Assembly: GCF_000017585.1 (NCBI RefSeq)
Contig: NC_009714.1
Coordinates: forward strand, 620,001 to 684,000
Length of the DNA stretch: 64,000 nt
Direction of reading: 5' to 3'
Origin: Campylobacter hominis ATCC BAA-381
Lineage (GTDB): Bacteria; Campylobacterota; Campylobacteria; Campylobacterales; Campylobacteraceae
The translations under genes and the position numbers were made by a program. Every line of letters starts with the position of its first letter. The first letter of the stretch is position 1. The notes under the pieces were generated by a model, which was not told where the DNA came from, searched no databases, and saw only the letters and a list, made by a program, of their open reading frames with translations. This document shows, piece after piece, positions 32,848 to 42,830 of this stretch.

Positions 32848-33069
32848 TTATAAAGTTTTTTTAAAGCATTTATTTTTTGCGTCGTAAATCTTATGATAAG
32901 ATAAAATAGAATCTTTACTTTTATTATCGGCGTTTTTAAGGTAATTTACAGCATATTTGATAATTCCTTTAGGTTCAACAATTGCACTTTTGATAAATCT
33001 ATTTAAAATAGCCTCAATACGCTTTTTAAAAAGATATTTTTTTAAATTTGTAATTTTCGTATTTACCAA
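32848..33069 (-). CDS. Small hypothetical protein
   Basis: A 73-residue Lys/Asn/Ile-rich basic protein (VNTKITNLKKYLFKKR, ending NKCFKKTL) between mnmG and glyQ. It has a TTG start at 33069 with AAAGG ten bases upstream and fits exactly into the gap between the flanking genes. I do not recognise a family, and no signal peptide or membrane span is visible. It may be real because of the snug fit, or a chance ORF. Confidence 0.45.
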   Translation of the reverse strand: MVNTKITNLKKYLFKKRIEAILNRFIKSAIVEPKGIIKYAVNYLKNADNKSKDSILSYHKIYDAKNKCFKKTL

Positions 33070-33072
33070 ATT

Positions 33073-34995
33073 TTATTTACCTTTAAATTGCTTTATATAA
33101 ATATGTAAAATATCTATCGCAGCCGGTGTAACTCCGCTTATTTCGCTTGCTGCAAAAAGAGTCGGCGGATTAAATTTGTTTAATTTTTCTATGATTTCGT
33201 TGCTAAGACCTGAAATTTTACTGAAATCAAGTTCGGTCGGAATTTTAGTATTAAGCATATTTTTCATCTTTGCGACTTCATCTTTTTGCATTTGAATATA
33301 AAAATAATATTTACATTCAGTTAGAATTTCGCTTAGTTCATCGTCGCTAAAATCAACAAACATCGAATCGATTTCTCTAATTTTTTCTGCACTGAAATTT
33401 TTGCCGCCTACGATTTTTTGCCAAGTTGTATTTTGGCTGATAGCATCAGCTCCAAGGCTTTTCAGTTTGGCAAGATTTTCTTTATTAGGTGTTATCACGT
33501 TGTTTAATAAGAAATTTATACCTTTTTGTATTTGCGCTTTCCGTCTTGAAATTTCATCAAATTCATAGTCTTTTATAAGTCCTATATCATGTCCATATCC
33601 TGACAATCTAAAAATTGCGTTATCTTCTCGCAAAAGCAGGCGAAATTCAGCACGCGATGTAAACATTCTGTAAGGCTCTTTTGTCCCTTTTGTAACTAAA
33701 TCATCAATCAAAACACCGATATAAGCTTCATCTCTTCGTAAAATTAAAGGTGCTTTATTTTGTATGTCAAGAGCGGCGTTTATACCTGCGATTAGCCCTT
33801 GTGCCGCGGCTTCTTCGTATCCTGTTGTGCCGTTTATCTGACCTGCCAAATAAAGACCGTTAATTTTTTTTGTTTCAAGCGAATGTTTTAATTCCGTAGG
33901 TTCCACAAAATCGTATTCTATCGCATATCCGTGTCTTACAATTTTTGCATTTTCAAAACCCTTAACCGAATGCAAAAACTCTACTTGTACATCATAAGGC
34001 AAGCTTGTAGAAAGTCCGTTTAGATAGTATTCACTGGCTTCTGCTGTTTGAGGTTCGACAAATACGTGATGTCTGTCCCTATCTGCAAATTTGTTTATTT
34101 TGTCTTCAATACTTGGGCAATATCTTGGCCCAATTCCATGAATTTGTCCTGTAAAAAGTGGAGCGCGATCAAAATTGTTTCTTATTATTTCGTGCGTTTT
34201 TTCATTTGTGTAAGTTATATAGCAAGGAATTTGCGTTGGATTAAAATTGCCGTTTTCATCAAAATTTTTACTTAAATTTTTGGTAAATTTTTCAATTTCA
34301 TTTGCAAAAAATCTTGTTTTAAAGCTGAAAGGGTGAGCTTGTGCATCGCCGTTTTGAAGTTCTAACGCACTAAAATCAATCGTTTTAGCATCAACTCTTG
34401 GGCAAGTTCCTGTTTTTAATCTACCCATTTTTAAGCCTAAATTTTTTAAACTTTGACTTAATCTGATGCTTGGAAATTCTCCGACTCTGCCTGCACTTAA
34501 TTTATTTTCCCCGACATGGATAAGTCCGTTTAAAAAAGTTCCTGTGGTTATTATTAAACGATTTGTTTCATAAACATTTCCCAAATGCGTCTTAACGCCA
34601 GTTATTTGGTCATTTTCAGTTAAAATTTCAGTTGCAATTTCTTGCGAAATATTTAAATTAGACGTGTTGAGTAAAACATTTCGCATAAAAATTCTATATC
34701 TATCCATATCTATTTGAGCGCGCGAACCGCGAACCGCAGGACCTTTGCTTTCATTTAGAGTTCTGAACTGAATACCTGCAAAATCAGTGCAAACGCCCAT
34801 TTGACCGCCAAGCGCATCAATTTCTTTTACCAAATGTCCTTTTGCAAGACCGCCGATTGCAGGATTGCAGCTGGCAGCTCCAATCTGTTCCGCTAAAATT
34901 GTAATTAAAAGTGTTTTTGCACCCATTCTTGCAGCGGCCAAACACGCTTCTATTCCGGCATGTCCGCCACCTATTACGATTATATCATATTGCAT
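33073..34995 (-). CDS. mnmG: tRNA uridine-5-carboxymethylaminomethyl modification enzyme MnmG (GidA)
   Basis: A FAD enzyme that works with MnmE to modify U34 of tRNAs. It has 640 residues. The N-terminal [20 protein letters not shown] is the Rossmann motif, and [21 protein letters not shown] (in parts: [18 protein letters not shown]), YCPSIEDKI and [13 protein letters not shown] are family blocks. I chose the ATG at 34995, which has AAGGA upstream, rather than the longer frame starting at 35013. An extended -10 lies just upstream. Confidence 0.97.
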   Translation of the reverse strand: MQYDIIVIGGGHAGIEACLAAARMGAKTLLITILAEQIGAASCNPAIGGLAKGHLVKEIDALGGQMGVCTDFAGIQFRTLNESKGPAVRGSRAQIDMDRYRIFMRNVLLNTSNLNISQEIATEILTENDQITGVKTHLGNVYETNRLIITTGTFLNGLIHVGENKLSAGRVGEFPSIRLSQSLKNLGLKMGRLKTGTCPRVDAKTIDFSALELQNGDAQAHPFSFKTRFFANEIEKFTKNLSKNFDENGNFNPTQIPCYITYTNEKTHEIIRNNFDRAPLFTGQIHGIGPRYCPSIEDKINKFADRDRHHVFVEPQTAEASEYYLNGLSTSLPYDVQVEFLHSVKGFENAKIVRHGYAIEYDFVEPTELKHSLETKKINGLYLAGQINGTTGYEEAAAQGLIAGINAALDIQNKAPLILRRDEAYIGVLIDDLVTKGTKEPYRMFTSRAEFRLLLREDNAIFRLSGYGHDIGLIKDYEFDEISRRKAQIQKGINFLLNNVITPNKENLAKLKSLGADAISQNTTWQKIVGGKNFSAEKIREIDSMFVDFSDDELSEILTECKYYFYIQMQKDEVAKMKNMLNTKIPTELDFSKISGLSNEIIEKLNKFNPPTLFAASEISGVTPAAIDILHIYIKQFKGK

Positions 34996-35020
34996 TTTTT
35001 TCCTTAAAATCAAAATTTTA

Positions 35021-35029
35021 ATTATATCA
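35021..35029 (-). promoter_or_regulatory. Extended -10 promoter for mnmG
   Basis: TGATATAAT read on the minus strand (TATAAT at 35021-35026) lies 26 bases before the mnmG start. It probably drives mnmG through rluA, since the following genes are closely spaced. Confidence 0.6.
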
Positions 35030-35049
35030 AAAATTTAATAAAATTTAGA

Positions 35050-35055
35050 TATAAT
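35050..35055 (+). promoter_or_regulatory. -10 box for bioB
   Basis: TATAAT lies 17 bases before the bioB ATG, so the leader would be only about 10-12 bases and would barely contain the AAAGGA ribosome site. It is divergent from the mnmG promoter. Confidence 0.5.
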
Positions 35056-35072
35056 GAATTAAAGGAAAAACA

Positions 35073-36047
35073 ATGGATTTGCAAAAAATAAAAAATCAAA
35101 TTTTAGACGGGCGGAATTTATGTATAGAAGATGCTTACGAGCTTGAAAATGCGCCGTTAAATGAACTTTTAGAAGCTGCAAATGAAGTGAGAGCTAAATT
35201 TTGCGGAAATTATTTTAACTTTTGCTCCATTATAAATGTAAAATCCGGAAAATGTTCTGAAAACTGCAAATATTGCGCGCAATCGGCACATTTTGATACA
35301 AAGTGCGAAATCTACGATATTTTGCCTTTTGAAAAAATTATGCCTCTTGCAAAATTAAATGATGATGCTGGTGTTGCGCGTTTTTCGCTGGTGGCAAGTG
35401 GAAAAGGATTACATAAAAAGGATGATTTGCAAAAAGTTATAGAAATTTATAAAAAATTAAAGAGCCATACCAAATTTCATCTTTGCGCCTCTTTCGGTAT
35501 CGTCAGTAAAGAAATTTTAGCCGAACTTAAAAAATCTGGCGTAAAAACGTATCATCACAATTTGGAAACTTCTCGCAAATTTTTTCCTAAAATTTGCACC
35601 ACTCATACCTATGATGATCGTATAAATACGATAAAATCAGCACTTTGTGTCGGTCTTGATGTATGTAGCGGCGGAATTTTCGGTCTTGGCGAGAGTTTAA
35701 AAGATCGCATTGATATGGCTTATGAACTGAAAAATCTTAAAGTAAGCTCCGTGCCGATTAACATTTTAACTCCTATAAAAGGCACACCGCTTGAAAATTC
35801 CGCTCCGCTTTGTGTAGATGAAATTTTGCGTTCTATTGCGATTTTCAGGCTTATTTTACCGCACGTTTTTTTGCGTCTTGCAGGCGGTAGAAATAATCTT
35901 AAAAATAGTGTCAAAACAGCGCTAAATGGCGGTATAAACTCAGCAATTACGGGTGATTTTTTGACAACTTGCGGAGATGTCGCGCAAAGTGATAAAAATT
36001 TAGTTAGTGAATGCGGATTTGTTTATAAAAAGAGTTTTGATGTTTAA
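35073..36047 (+). CDS. bioB: Biotin synthase
   Basis: A radical-SAM enzyme that inserts sulfur into dethiobiotin, the last step of biotin synthesis. It has 324 residues. The radical-SAM motif C-x3-C-x2-C (CSENCKYCAQS) is at about residues 62-69. The HHNLETSRKFFP region, CSGGIFGLGES, IKGTPLEN and LRLAGGR are family blocks (the last two near the second cluster site). BioDA lies 10 kb away, so the biotin genes are scattered. It overlaps ribE by eight bases. Confidence 0.96.
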   Translation: MDLQKIKNQILDGRNLCIEDAYELENAPLNELLEAANEVRAKFCGNYFNFCSIINVKSGKCSENCKYCAQSAHFDTKCEIYDILPFEKIMPLAKLNDDAGVARFSLVASGKGLHKKDDLQKVIEIYKKLKSHTKFHLCASFGIVSKEILAELKKSGVKTYHHNLETSRKFFPKICTTHTYDDRINTIKSALCVGLDVCSGGIFGLGESLKDRIDMAYELKNLKVSSVPINILTPIKGTPLENSAPLCVDEILRSIAIFRLILPHVFLRLAGGRNNLKNSVKTALNGGINSAITGDFLTTCGDVAQSDKNLVSECGFVYKKSFDV

Positions 36048-36654
36048 CGGGTTGATTAGAGAAATCGCTGAAGTTATAAGTTTTAGTGGAAATTTTTTAA
36101 ATTTAAAGGCAAAATACAGACCTGATTTAGGTGATAGTATATCTGTAAACGGCGCTTGCTTAAGCGTTGTAAAACTTTTTAACGACGGCTTTTGCGTAGA
36201 GCTTTCAGCCGAAACGCGTAAAATTTTGGCATTGGAAAATTTTAAAAATAGAGTTCATATAGAGCCTGCTATGTGTTTAGGAGATCGTATAGACGGGCAT
36301 TTACTTCAAGGTCATATTGATTTTATAGGCAGTATAACGAAAATAAACAAAAACGAAAACGGCACCGATTTTTTTGTACGTTTAACGCCTGAAGCTATGA
36401 AATTTGTAGCAAATAAAGGATCTATCGGAATCGATGGTATCAGTTTAACAATAAATGAAATAATGGATCAAATAAACGAAATTCGCCTTACAATTATTCC
36501 GATAACGATGAAAAACACGCTATTTGGTGAGTTTTATATAGGTAGAAAAGTAAATGTAGAAACCGATCTTTTGATGCGATATGTAGCAAGAGCACTAAAT
36601 TTTAAAAAAGGGTTAACTTGGGAACAGGTCGAGCGATTTTCAAACCTGTTTTAA
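36040..36654 (+). CDS. ribE: Riboflavin synthase alpha subunit
   Basis: Dismutates two lumazines to riboflavin plus a pyrimidine. It has 204 residues in two repeated lumazine-binding barrels: MFNGLIREIAEV starts the first, GDSISVNGACLSV repeats as GSIGIDGISLTI, and HLLQGHIDFIG begins the second. I chose the ATG at 36040, inside the end of bioB, with AAAAGAG before it, because family members start here (MF-G-I). The in-frame extension upstream is bioB sequence. Confidence 0.93.
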   Translation: MFNGLIREIAEVISFSGNFLNLKAKYRPDLGDSISVNGACLSVVKLFNDGFCVELSAETRKILALENFKNRVHIEPAMCLGDRIDGHLLQGHIDFIGSITKINKNENGTDFFVRLTPEAMKFVANKGSIGIDGISLTINEIMDQINEIRLTIIPITMKNTLFGEFYIGRKVNVETDLLMRYVARALNFKKGLTWEQVERFSNLF

Positions 36655-37364
36655 ATACCGAACAAGCTATTTTAGGTTGGAGCAACAAAAATTGCGGAAA
36701 CTTGGCAATTCACACTAACGGCGATATCAGCAAAGCTTTAAAAAATAGAGAAAATTTGGCTGAAACGCTTAAAATAGTGCCTAGAAATTTAATATTTTTA
36801 AATCAAATTCACAGCGATAAAATTTTTATTTTAAATGAGAAAAATTTGGCGTATTATTATAAAATTTTGGAAAATTTTAATGGAAAAAACTTTGAAATCT
36901 TTCCTGCATTTGATGCCGTTATTTCAAATTTAAAAGGCGTTTGTGTTTGTGTTTTACTGGCTGATTGCACTCCGATTTTGCTTATTGATGAAGAAAAAGG
37001 CGCAGTTGCAGCAATTCATGCCGGCAGAAAAGGTGTGATGCAAAAAATTGTAAGTAAAACGGCACTTGAGATGAGTAAAAATTACGGTTCAAAAATTTGC
37101 AATTTACAGGCTTTTATAGGACCGAATATAAAAGGAAGCTGCTATGAAATTTCAGATTTAAATCTCGGTGAGTTTGAAAAATTTCGTTGTGCGCAAAATT
37201 TAAGGAATTTTGATATGATTGAAGCTATAAAAGCCGAATTTAGCGCACTTTCAATTACAAAAATACAAATAAGTAAAATTTGTACGCATTGTGATGAGAA
37301 TTTTTATTCATATCGTAGAAACCATACTAAATCGCGTTTTTGCGCATTTGCAATGTTAAAATAA
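36618..37364 (+). CDS. pgeF: YfiH/PgeF-family (laccase-domain) peptidoglycan editing factor
   Basis: A 248-residue purine nucleosidase/laccase-fold family protein; in E. coli YfiH acts on a UDP-MurNAc-dipeptide to keep peptidoglycan precursors correct. The signatures are LNQIHSDKIF, VLLADCTPILLID, AAIHAGRKGVMQKIV and IGPNIKGSCYEI, holding the conserved His and Cys ligands. The start is a TTG at 36618, 37 bases inside ribE, with AAGGG at 36608-36612. A bidirectional hairpin lies about 340 bases beyond the stop. Confidence 0.88.
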   Translation: MGTGRAIFKPVLNTEQAILGWSNKNCGNLAIHTNGDISKALKNRENLAETLKIVPRNLIFLNQIHSDKIFILNEKNLAYYYKILENFNGKNFEIFPAFDAVISNLKGVCVCVLLADCTPILLIDEEKGAVAAIHAGRKGVMQKIVSKTALEMSKNYGSKICNLQAFIGPNIKGSCYEISDLNLGEFEKFRCAQNLRNFDMIEAIKAEFSALSITKIQISKICTHCDENFYSYRRNHTKSRFCAFAMLK

Positions 37365-37702
37365 AAAATAAATTTTTAGCGATTAATTTTATGTCGCATC
37401 AATAAATTTTTTAAATCATAAAAATGTATTTTTTAAAAGTTTTAAAAAGATGCGATTATATTCTGTTTTCAAAAGCTGTTTTTATAAAAAATTATCTTAA
37501 CAAAATTCGTTAATAAATTTAATTTTATTAGAGTAAAAAATCTTTAAATATAAATGTATAGAATTTATAATTTAAGTTTAAAAAAGTGCGAGTTTGAATA
37601 TAAAATTTCATTAAAGGATAAAAATCCGCGTAGTTATTTCGGTAAAAACTTAAGAGTAAAGTCGATTTAAATTTTATATTTTGTCGGCAATTTAAAATTA
37701 GT
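37365..37702. other. Convergent intergenic region
   Basis: The space between pgeF and rpoD, about 340 bases before the hairpin. It is AT-rich, with an isolated AAAGGA near 37611 but no ATG-led frame. I see no gene or RNA in it. Confidence 0.45.
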
Positions 37703-37741
37703 ATTTATAGTGAAATTTTTAAAATTTCACTATAAATTTTT
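37703..37741 (-). terminator. Long perfect hairpin between rpoD and pgeF
   Basis: Two perfect 17-base arms (37703-37719 and 37721-37737) flank a single T, with T and A runs on both sides. It begins six bases after the rpoD stop and could end transcription from either direction. The stem is almost all A/T, with a GTG/CAC core. Confidence 0.7.
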
Positions 37742-37746
37742 AAAAT

Positions 37747-39621
37747 TCAGCTTTCTATATATTTTTTAAGATCACGGCCGACTTTCGGGTGCTTTAATTT
37801 TTTTATGGCGCTTGCTTCGATTTGGCGAACACGTTCGCGAGTTACACTTAGTTCTTTGCCGATTTCTTCCAATGTTCTGTCGCTTTCATCGTCTAAAAGT
37901 CCAAATCTCATACGAATTACCGCTCTTTCGCGCTCATTCAATTGATCCAGAACTTTGTCTATTTGTTCTTTCAAATCGTTTTTCAAAATTTGATCAATCG
38001 GAGAAATAGTTCCTTTATCTTCTACGAAATCGCCGAATTTTCCGTCGTCTTCGTTACCGACAGGAGCTTCAAGGCTAATCGGTTCTTTTGTTATTTTAAT
38101 TACCTGTTTGATTTTATCGATGCTAAGCCCAACTTCTTTGGCCAAAATCGTGATATCGGGCTCTTTCCCGTTTTCTTGGACATATTTTCTATTAATTTTA
38201 TTTATTCTGTTTATAGTTTCAATCATATGGATTGGAATACGGATTGTGCGTGCTTGATCGGCAATTGCACGACTTATTGCCTGACGAATCCACCAGGTAG
38301 CATAAGTAGAAAATTTATATCCTTTTCGGTATTCAAATTTATCTACAGCTTTCATAAGTCCGATATTTCCTTCCTGAATTAAATCTAAAAACGGAAGACC
38401 TCGATTTGTATAGCGTTTAGCGATGCTTACAACAAGGCGTAAATTAGATTTTGCCATCAAAGATTTTGCTTCATCGGAAATTTTCTTACCGCGTTTTATC
38501 TGTTCCAAAATTTGTTTTAAACGATCCGGATCGATGTTAAATCCCTGTTTGCTAGCTTCGCGTGTTTGGAAAAGTCGTTTTATATCCATATATGTTGAAA
38601 CGGTTGTATTTTCAAATACCATTTGAGAAATTTCATCTTTTGAAAGAGAAATTATATCTTTTAAAATTTCTTCGTGCCTTTTTCTGTGATCAGGCAAGTT
38701 TATAAGCGGAATTTTATATTCAAGCCGTTTTAATTCGCGTGCAAATTCGGTATCGCTTTTTAGGGCCTTTTCAATTGATTTTACAATTTCGGTTATCAGT
38801 TTGCTGGTAGGTCCCAAATCCATCAATTTTTCTTTTAAGATTTTCTTTTTAAATGTAAGATTTAATTTTTGAAGCAATGTTTTTTTATTCATATCAAAAA
38901 TATCCGACTTATTTTTGTCAGCATATTTTACCCAGTCTTTTTTTGCTTTTTCAAGCGCTTTAAAGCTTTTCATTACTTTTTCAGCTCTCTTATCATTGCG
39001 TCTTGAAATTTTAGCTTTTTTATTTGCCACGTTTTCTTCTTCATTCTCTTCGTCTTCTTCGATTTCTTCTTCGTTTTCTTCTTCTTCATTTTCATCGAAA
39101 TTTTTGAAAAGTTCTTTTACACGGCGTTCACGGTTTATAAGCGGCTCTTCGTAAGCCAAAATAAAATCAATTAAAAAAGGTACCGAACAAAATGCGTCAA
39201 TTATGATATCTTCGCCAAGTTCTATTTTTTTACTGATTTCGATTTCTTCTTCTTTTTTTAGCAGATCAACTGCGCCCATTTCTCGTAAATACATACGTAC
39301 AGGACTATCAGAGCGGCTCCATTCCAAAAGTTCATTATCACTTGCGATATCAAAATCATCGTTTTTTTCAAGCTCGCTTTTCGCTTTTTTTTCACGTTCT
39401 TTGATACGCTTTAAATCTTCAATATTTTTTATCTTTGCAATTTCTGCCGACGAAATAAGCTTGATTTTAAAATTTTTCGCCAAATCTTCAATTTTTTTTA
39501 CTTGAGTGGATGTTGGCGCTTTATCAAAAAATTTAATTAAACGCTCAAAAGTTACATAATTTTTTTGATTTTCACTGAAAAATTTCTCGATTTGACTGAA
39601 AATATCTTTGGAAGTCGCCAT
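37747..39621 (-). CDS. rpoD: Primary sigma factor RpoD (sigma-70)
   Basis: Directs RNA polymerase to housekeeping promoters. It has 624 residues: an N-terminal 1.1-like acidic region, a variable acidic insert with a Glu/Asn run (about residues 175-205), region 2 ([40 protein letters not shown]), region 3 and region 4.2 ([20 protein letters not shown]). The acidic spacer is typical of primary sigma factors, and the regions are in the standard order. An extended -10 lies upstream on the minus strand, and AGGAG precedes the ATG. Confidence 0.97.
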   Translation of the reverse strand: MATSKDIFSQIEKFFSENQKNYVTFERLIKFFDKAPTSTQVKKIEDLAKNFKIKLISSAEIAKIKNIEDLKRIKEREKKAKSELEKNDDFDIASDNELLEWSRSDSPVRMYLREMGAVDLLKKEEEIEISKKIELGEDIIIDAFCSVPFLIDFILAYEEPLINRERRVKELFKNFDENEEEENEEEIEEDEENEEENVANKKAKISRRNDKRAEKVMKSFKALEKAKKDWVKYADKNKSDIFDMNKKTLLQKLNLTFKKKILKEKLMDLGPTSKLITEIVKSIEKALKSDTEFARELKRLEYKIPLINLPDHRKRHEEILKDIISLSKDEISQMVFENTTVSTYMDIKRLFQTREASKQGFNIDPDRLKQILEQIKRGKKISDEAKSLMAKSNLRLVVSIAKRYTNRGLPFLDLIQEGNIGLMKAVDKFEYRKGYKFSTYATWWIRQAISRAIADQARTIRIPIHMIETINRINKINRKYVQENGKEPDITILAKEVGLSIDKIKQVIKITKEPISLEAPVGNEDDGKFGDFVEDKGTISPIDQILKNDLKEQIDKVLDQLNERERAVIRMRFGLLDDESDRTLEEIGKELSVTRERVRQIEASAIKKLKHPKVGRDLKKYIES

Positions 39622-39655
39622 AAAATAAGCTCCTTTTGTATTTTAAAAAGATTTT

Positions 39656-39664
39656 ACTATACCA
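39656..39664 (-). promoter_or_regulatory. Extended -10 promoter for rpoD
   Basis: On the minus strand TGGTATAGT (hexamer TATAGT at 39656-39661) lies about 34 bases before the rpoD start, so the leader would be short. Confidence 0.5.
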
Positions 39665-39713
39665 TATAGTTTATAAATTTTTAATAAATTTATTAAATTT
39701 TCAATCAATTTAT

Positions 39714-39721
39714 TATAGAAT
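39714..39721 (+). promoter_or_regulatory. Possible -10 box for the TRIC-like gene
   Basis: TATAGAAT at 39714-39721 is about 33 bases before the TTG start and divergent from the rpoD promoter. It probably opens the long plus-strand run that includes argD. Confidence 0.4.
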
Positions 39722-39754
39722 ACAACATTGATTTTAAATAAAAAAGGCATTTAA

Positions 39755-40387
39755 TTGAGCGTAGATATTTTGCTTATTTTAGAAAATATCGGCATCGCCT
39801 CGGCTGCAGTGAGCGGATTTTTATTTGCGGTTCGCAAAAAATGCGATTGGCTCGGAATTTTTATAGCTTCTTTTTTGACGGCTTTAGGCGGTGGAATTTT
39901 GCGTGATATGATAGTAGGCAGACCGATATATTCATTTACGCATTATTTGCCCGGTTTGAACGTAATTATTATGATTATTTTTTGCGGTGTTATGAAATTT
40001 TATAAAGTCAGCAAGCATGAAAAAATCGAAAAAAAGCCGCTTTTTATTATGAGCGATGCCATTGATCTGGTTAGTTTTTCTATTGTCGGTGCGATGGTTG
40101 CTTTACATTATGAATATAATATTTTCGGAGTTATTCTGTTGGCATTTTGTAATGGAGCCGGAGGCGGTATTTTACGAGATGTTCTTTTGAATGAAATACC
40201 ATGGATGCTTCATACCGGGCTTTACGGTACGATAAGTATGCTTGTAGGGTTTATTTATTTTTTTATGGATAAATTTGGCGCTACAAATATATATTTTATT
40301 ATGTTGCTGTTTACTGCAGGTGTGATTTTCAGGATGTTTGCATATTATAAATCTTGGCATTTGCCGGAAGTGAGGTATGAAAAATGA
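39755..40387 (+). CDS. TRIC/UPF0126-family membrane protein
   Basis: A 210-residue protein of the trimeric intracellular cation channel (TRIC, UPF0126/YadS) family with about seven membrane spans. The two glycine-rich repeats are clear: ALGGGILRDMIVGRP (about residues 43-57) and GAGGGILRDVLLNEIPWML (about residues 137-155). Bacterial TRIC homologues may conduct cations, and some have been linked to amino-acid transport; the function here is unknown. The start is a TTG with AAAAGG upstream. The end overlaps argD by four bases. Confidence 0.85.
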   Translation: MSVDILLILENIGIASAAVSGFLFAVRKKCDWLGIFIASFLTALGGGILRDMIVGRPIYSFTHYLPGLNVIIMIIFCGVMKFYKVSKHEKIEKKPLFIMSDAIDLVSFSIVGAMVALHYEYNIFGVILLAFCNGAGGGILRDVLLNEIPWMLHTGLYGTISMLVGFIYFFMDKFGATNIYFIMLLFTAGVIFRMFAYYKSWHLPEVRYEK

Positions 40388-41544
40388 GTTTTTTGATGAA
40401 TAACTATGTCAGAGCAGATATTGCTTTTGTGCGTGGTAAAGGCGCTAGAGTTATTGATGATAAAGGACGGGAATTCATTGATTTTGCTGCAGGAATCGGC
40501 GTAAATTCTTTAGGACACGCAAATAAAGCTGTTGTAAATGCAATTTGCGAACAAAGCGGTAAAATTCTTCACAGTTCAAATTTATATAGAATTTTGCCTC
40601 AAGAAAGAGCGGCGCAAAAGATAAGTGAACTTTTGAAACGCCATACTTATACGTTTTTCTGTAATTCAGGAGCCGAGGCGAATGAAGCCGCTATAAAACT
40701 TGCAAGAAAATACGGTACCGAAAATTTCAAAGAAAAAAAATATGAAATTTTAACTCTTAAAAATTCATTTCACGGTCGCACAATGGCTACTTTAAAAGCT
40801 ACGGGACAAGATAAATTTCATCCTGATATTTTTGCTCCTTATATAGACGGTTTTAAATTTTTTGACGATATTGATGAGATAATTTCAAACATTGATGAAA
40901 AAACTGTTGCCGTAATGATAGAACTGATTCAAGGAGAAGGTGGAATAAAGCCGCTTGAAGTGGATAAAGTCGTAAAACTTGCGGAGGTTTTAAAGGAAAA
41001 AAATCTACTTTTAATAACCGATGAGGTTCAATGTGGTGTTTATCGCACGGGAGCATTTGCGACGTCTCAAATTTACGGTATAACTCCTGATATTATTACA
41101 TTTGCAAAAGGTTTGGCCGGCGGCGTTGCTATAGGAGCTTGCGTTTGTGATAAAGACATTTTTGCTCCAGGCGATCACGGTAGCACTTTCGGTGGAAATT
41201 TTCTTGCGACAAATACGTCTTTGGCTGTTTTAAATGAGCTTGAAAATTTACAAAAATCAGGCAAACTTGCGCGAAGAATTTCAAGATTTGAAAAAAAACT
41301 TAACAAATTGGTTGAGCTTTATCCTGAAATCTTTGAAAAACGCGTCGGCCTTGGACTTATGCAAGGCCTTGTGCTGAAAGATGCAAATAATCTTTCAAAA
41401 ATTTACACAAATGCCTTAAAACACAGAGTTTTAATTTTAAAAAGCGGAACTGAAACATTAAGATTTTTACCGCCTTTAAATATCAAAAAAAGTGATATTA
41501 AAGAGGGAATATCGCGTCTTTGTAAAGCACTTGATGAAATTTAG
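40384..41544 (+). CDS. argD: Acetylornithine aminotransferase
   Basis: A PLP enzyme of arginine synthesis that aminates N-acetylglutamate semialdehyde; the family often also serves lysine synthesis as succinyl-DAP aminotransferase. It has 386 residues: FIDFAAGIGVNSLGHA, FCNSGAEANEAAIKLAR, SFHGRTMATLKATGQ, ITDEVQCGVYRTG, the PLP lysine in FAKGLAGGV and GDHGSTFGGN. The last 11 bases overlap the MidA-like gene. Confidence 0.95.
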   Translation: MSFLMNNYVRADIAFVRGKGARVIDDKGREFIDFAAGIGVNSLGHANKAVVNAICEQSGKILHSSNLYRILPQERAAQKISELLKRHTYTFFCNSGAEANEAAIKLARKYGTENFKEKKYEILTLKNSFHGRTMATLKATGQDKFHPDIFAPYIDGFKFFDDIDEIISNIDEKTVAVMIELIQGEGGIKPLEVDKVVKLAEVLKEKNLLLITDEVQCGVYRTGAFATSQIYGITPDIITFAKGLAGGVAIGACVCDKDIFAPGDHGSTFGGNFLATNTSLAVLNELENLQKSGKLARRISRFEKKLNKLVELYPEIFEKRVGLGLMQGLVLKDANNLSKIYTNALKHRVLILKSGTETLRFLPPLNIKKSDIKEGISRLCKALDEI

Positions 41545-42493
41545 CGATTATTTTGAGGCGTGGCTGAATGGAAATTATTATGCTAAAGCCACGCCTATCG
41601 GTAAAAAAGGCGATTTTTATACTGCTGTAAGCGTAGGCTCGCTTTTTGGAATTTGCATTGCAAAAAGAATTTTGAAATTGGCAAATAATTTTGAAGGTAA
41701 AATTTTTATTGTGGAAATCGGTGCAAATGAAGGCTATTTGCTTGCCGACATTATACAAGGAATTTTTACGTTCAGTCCTGAAAGGCTTGCGAATTTTGAG
41801 TTTGCGATTATTGAACCGCATGAAAATTTAAGAGACTTACAAAATAAAAATTTTAAAAAAAGATTCGGCGATGAAGTTAAAATTTCGCATTTCAGCTCGT
41901 TTGATAAAGCGAAATTTAAAAATGCAATTTTCATAGCAAACGAACTTTTTGACGCCTTTAAATGTGAAATTTTAGACGTTGATAAAATTCTTTTTGTAGA
42001 AAATCACAAATATGAATTTAAAAAAGCTGATGATGAAATTTTAGATTTTGCGCAAAAATTCAAAATTAAAAAAGGCGAAATTCCGCTTGGTTATTTTGAT
42101 TTTGCAAACGATATGCGAAAAAGTGCCGAAAATTTTGCATTTATAGCGTTTGATTATGGTCAAATGCGCGCAAAAAATGATTTTTCGTTAAGAGTTTATA
42201 AAAAACATGAAGTCTTTGATTTTTTTGAAATTGAAAATTTAAGTGAATTTTATGGCGTCAGTGATATTACATATGATGTAAATTTTGAAATTTTAAAGGC
42301 GGCTTTTGAAGAAAATTCTTCTAAAATGTTTGATTTTAAAAAGCAAAGCACAGCTCTTGTCGATTTTGGCGCCGTAGAAATTTTGGAAATGTTTTTAAAA
42401 CATTCAAAAACCGCATATGAAAATGCAAAACTTCAATTAAACCACCTGTTAAATGAATTTTCACGTTTTAATATGATAGAGTTTAGGGGGTGA
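41534..42493 (+). CDS. MidA/NDUFAF7-like SAM-dependent methyltransferase
   Basis: A 319-residue protein matching the SAM-methyltransferase family of NDUFAF7 (MidA, COG1565). The GDFYTAVSVGSLFGI segment near residue 25 and the SAM-site loop VEIGANEGYLLADII near residue 65 are typical, and FIANELFDAF is the family motif. In mitochondria NDUFAF7 methylates a complex I subunit; the bacterial substrate is not established. The ATG at 41534 lies within the end of argD, and a TTG three bases upstream is an alternative. Confidence 0.82.
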   Translation: MKFSDYFEAWLNGNYYAKATPIGKKGDFYTAVSVGSLFGICIAKRILKLANNFEGKIFIVEIGANEGYLLADIIQGIFTFSPERLANFEFAIIEPHENLRDLQNKNFKKRFGDEVKISHFSSFDKAKFKNAIFIANELFDAFKCEILDVDKILFVENHKYEFKKADDEILDFAQKFKIKKGEIPLGYFDFANDMRKSAENFAFIAFDYGQMRAKNDFSLRVYKKHEVFDFFEIENLSEFYGVSDITYDVNFEILKAAFEENSSKMFDFKKQSTALVDFGAVEILEMFLKHSKTAYENAKLQLNHLLNEFSRFNMIEFRG

Positions 42494-42494
42494 A

Positions 42495-42830
42495 ATGAAA
42501 ATTTGTGTAAAATGCAGCTGTATCGTGCTTCAAAAGACTTTTGAACTTTTTTTGGATAAATATCTTAGCGATGAAAATGAATGTGATTTTGTCGTTACTG
42601 ATGATACCGAAAATACGCAAAAGAAGGCATTTTTGGTTGGAGAAAATTCCGCTTATCTAAAGATTCCTTTTTCGCCCGAACAGCTTAAAGATGCCTTGAG
42701 CGAATTTTATTTTACAATTCAAAATTCTCAAAATTTCAGCGTGTCAAGCAGTTTGGAAAGTCAAATTTTAGAAAAATTTGAAAATTTTAAAGCCGAAATT
42801 TTGGAAATTTTAAGGAAAAATAATGCTTAA
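42495..42830 (+). CDS. Small hypothetical protein (arg-rsmD cluster)
   Basis: A 111-residue protein starting MKICVKCSCIVLQKTFELF. GGGGG lies just before the ATG, and the gene overlaps rsmD by eight bases, so it is likely translated. The N-terminal CVKCSC is a Cys cluster, and the rest is acidic with a C-terminal helical Lys/Glu run. No family is recognised and no signal peptide is present. Its place between a methyltransferase and rsmD suggests only that it is co-transcribed. Confidence 0.65.
   Translation: MKICVKCSCIVLQKTFELFLDKYLSDENECDFVVTDDTENTQKKAFLVGENSAYLKIPFSPEQLKDALSEFYFTIQNSQNFSVSSSLESQILEKFENFKAEILEILRKNNA

Noticed and set aside
39203-39505. A 100-codon Ser/Phe-rich frame on the plus strand across rpoD
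   Set aside because: It is the complement of the Lys/Glu-rich coding sequence of rpoD, with no ribosome site; typical antisense shadow.
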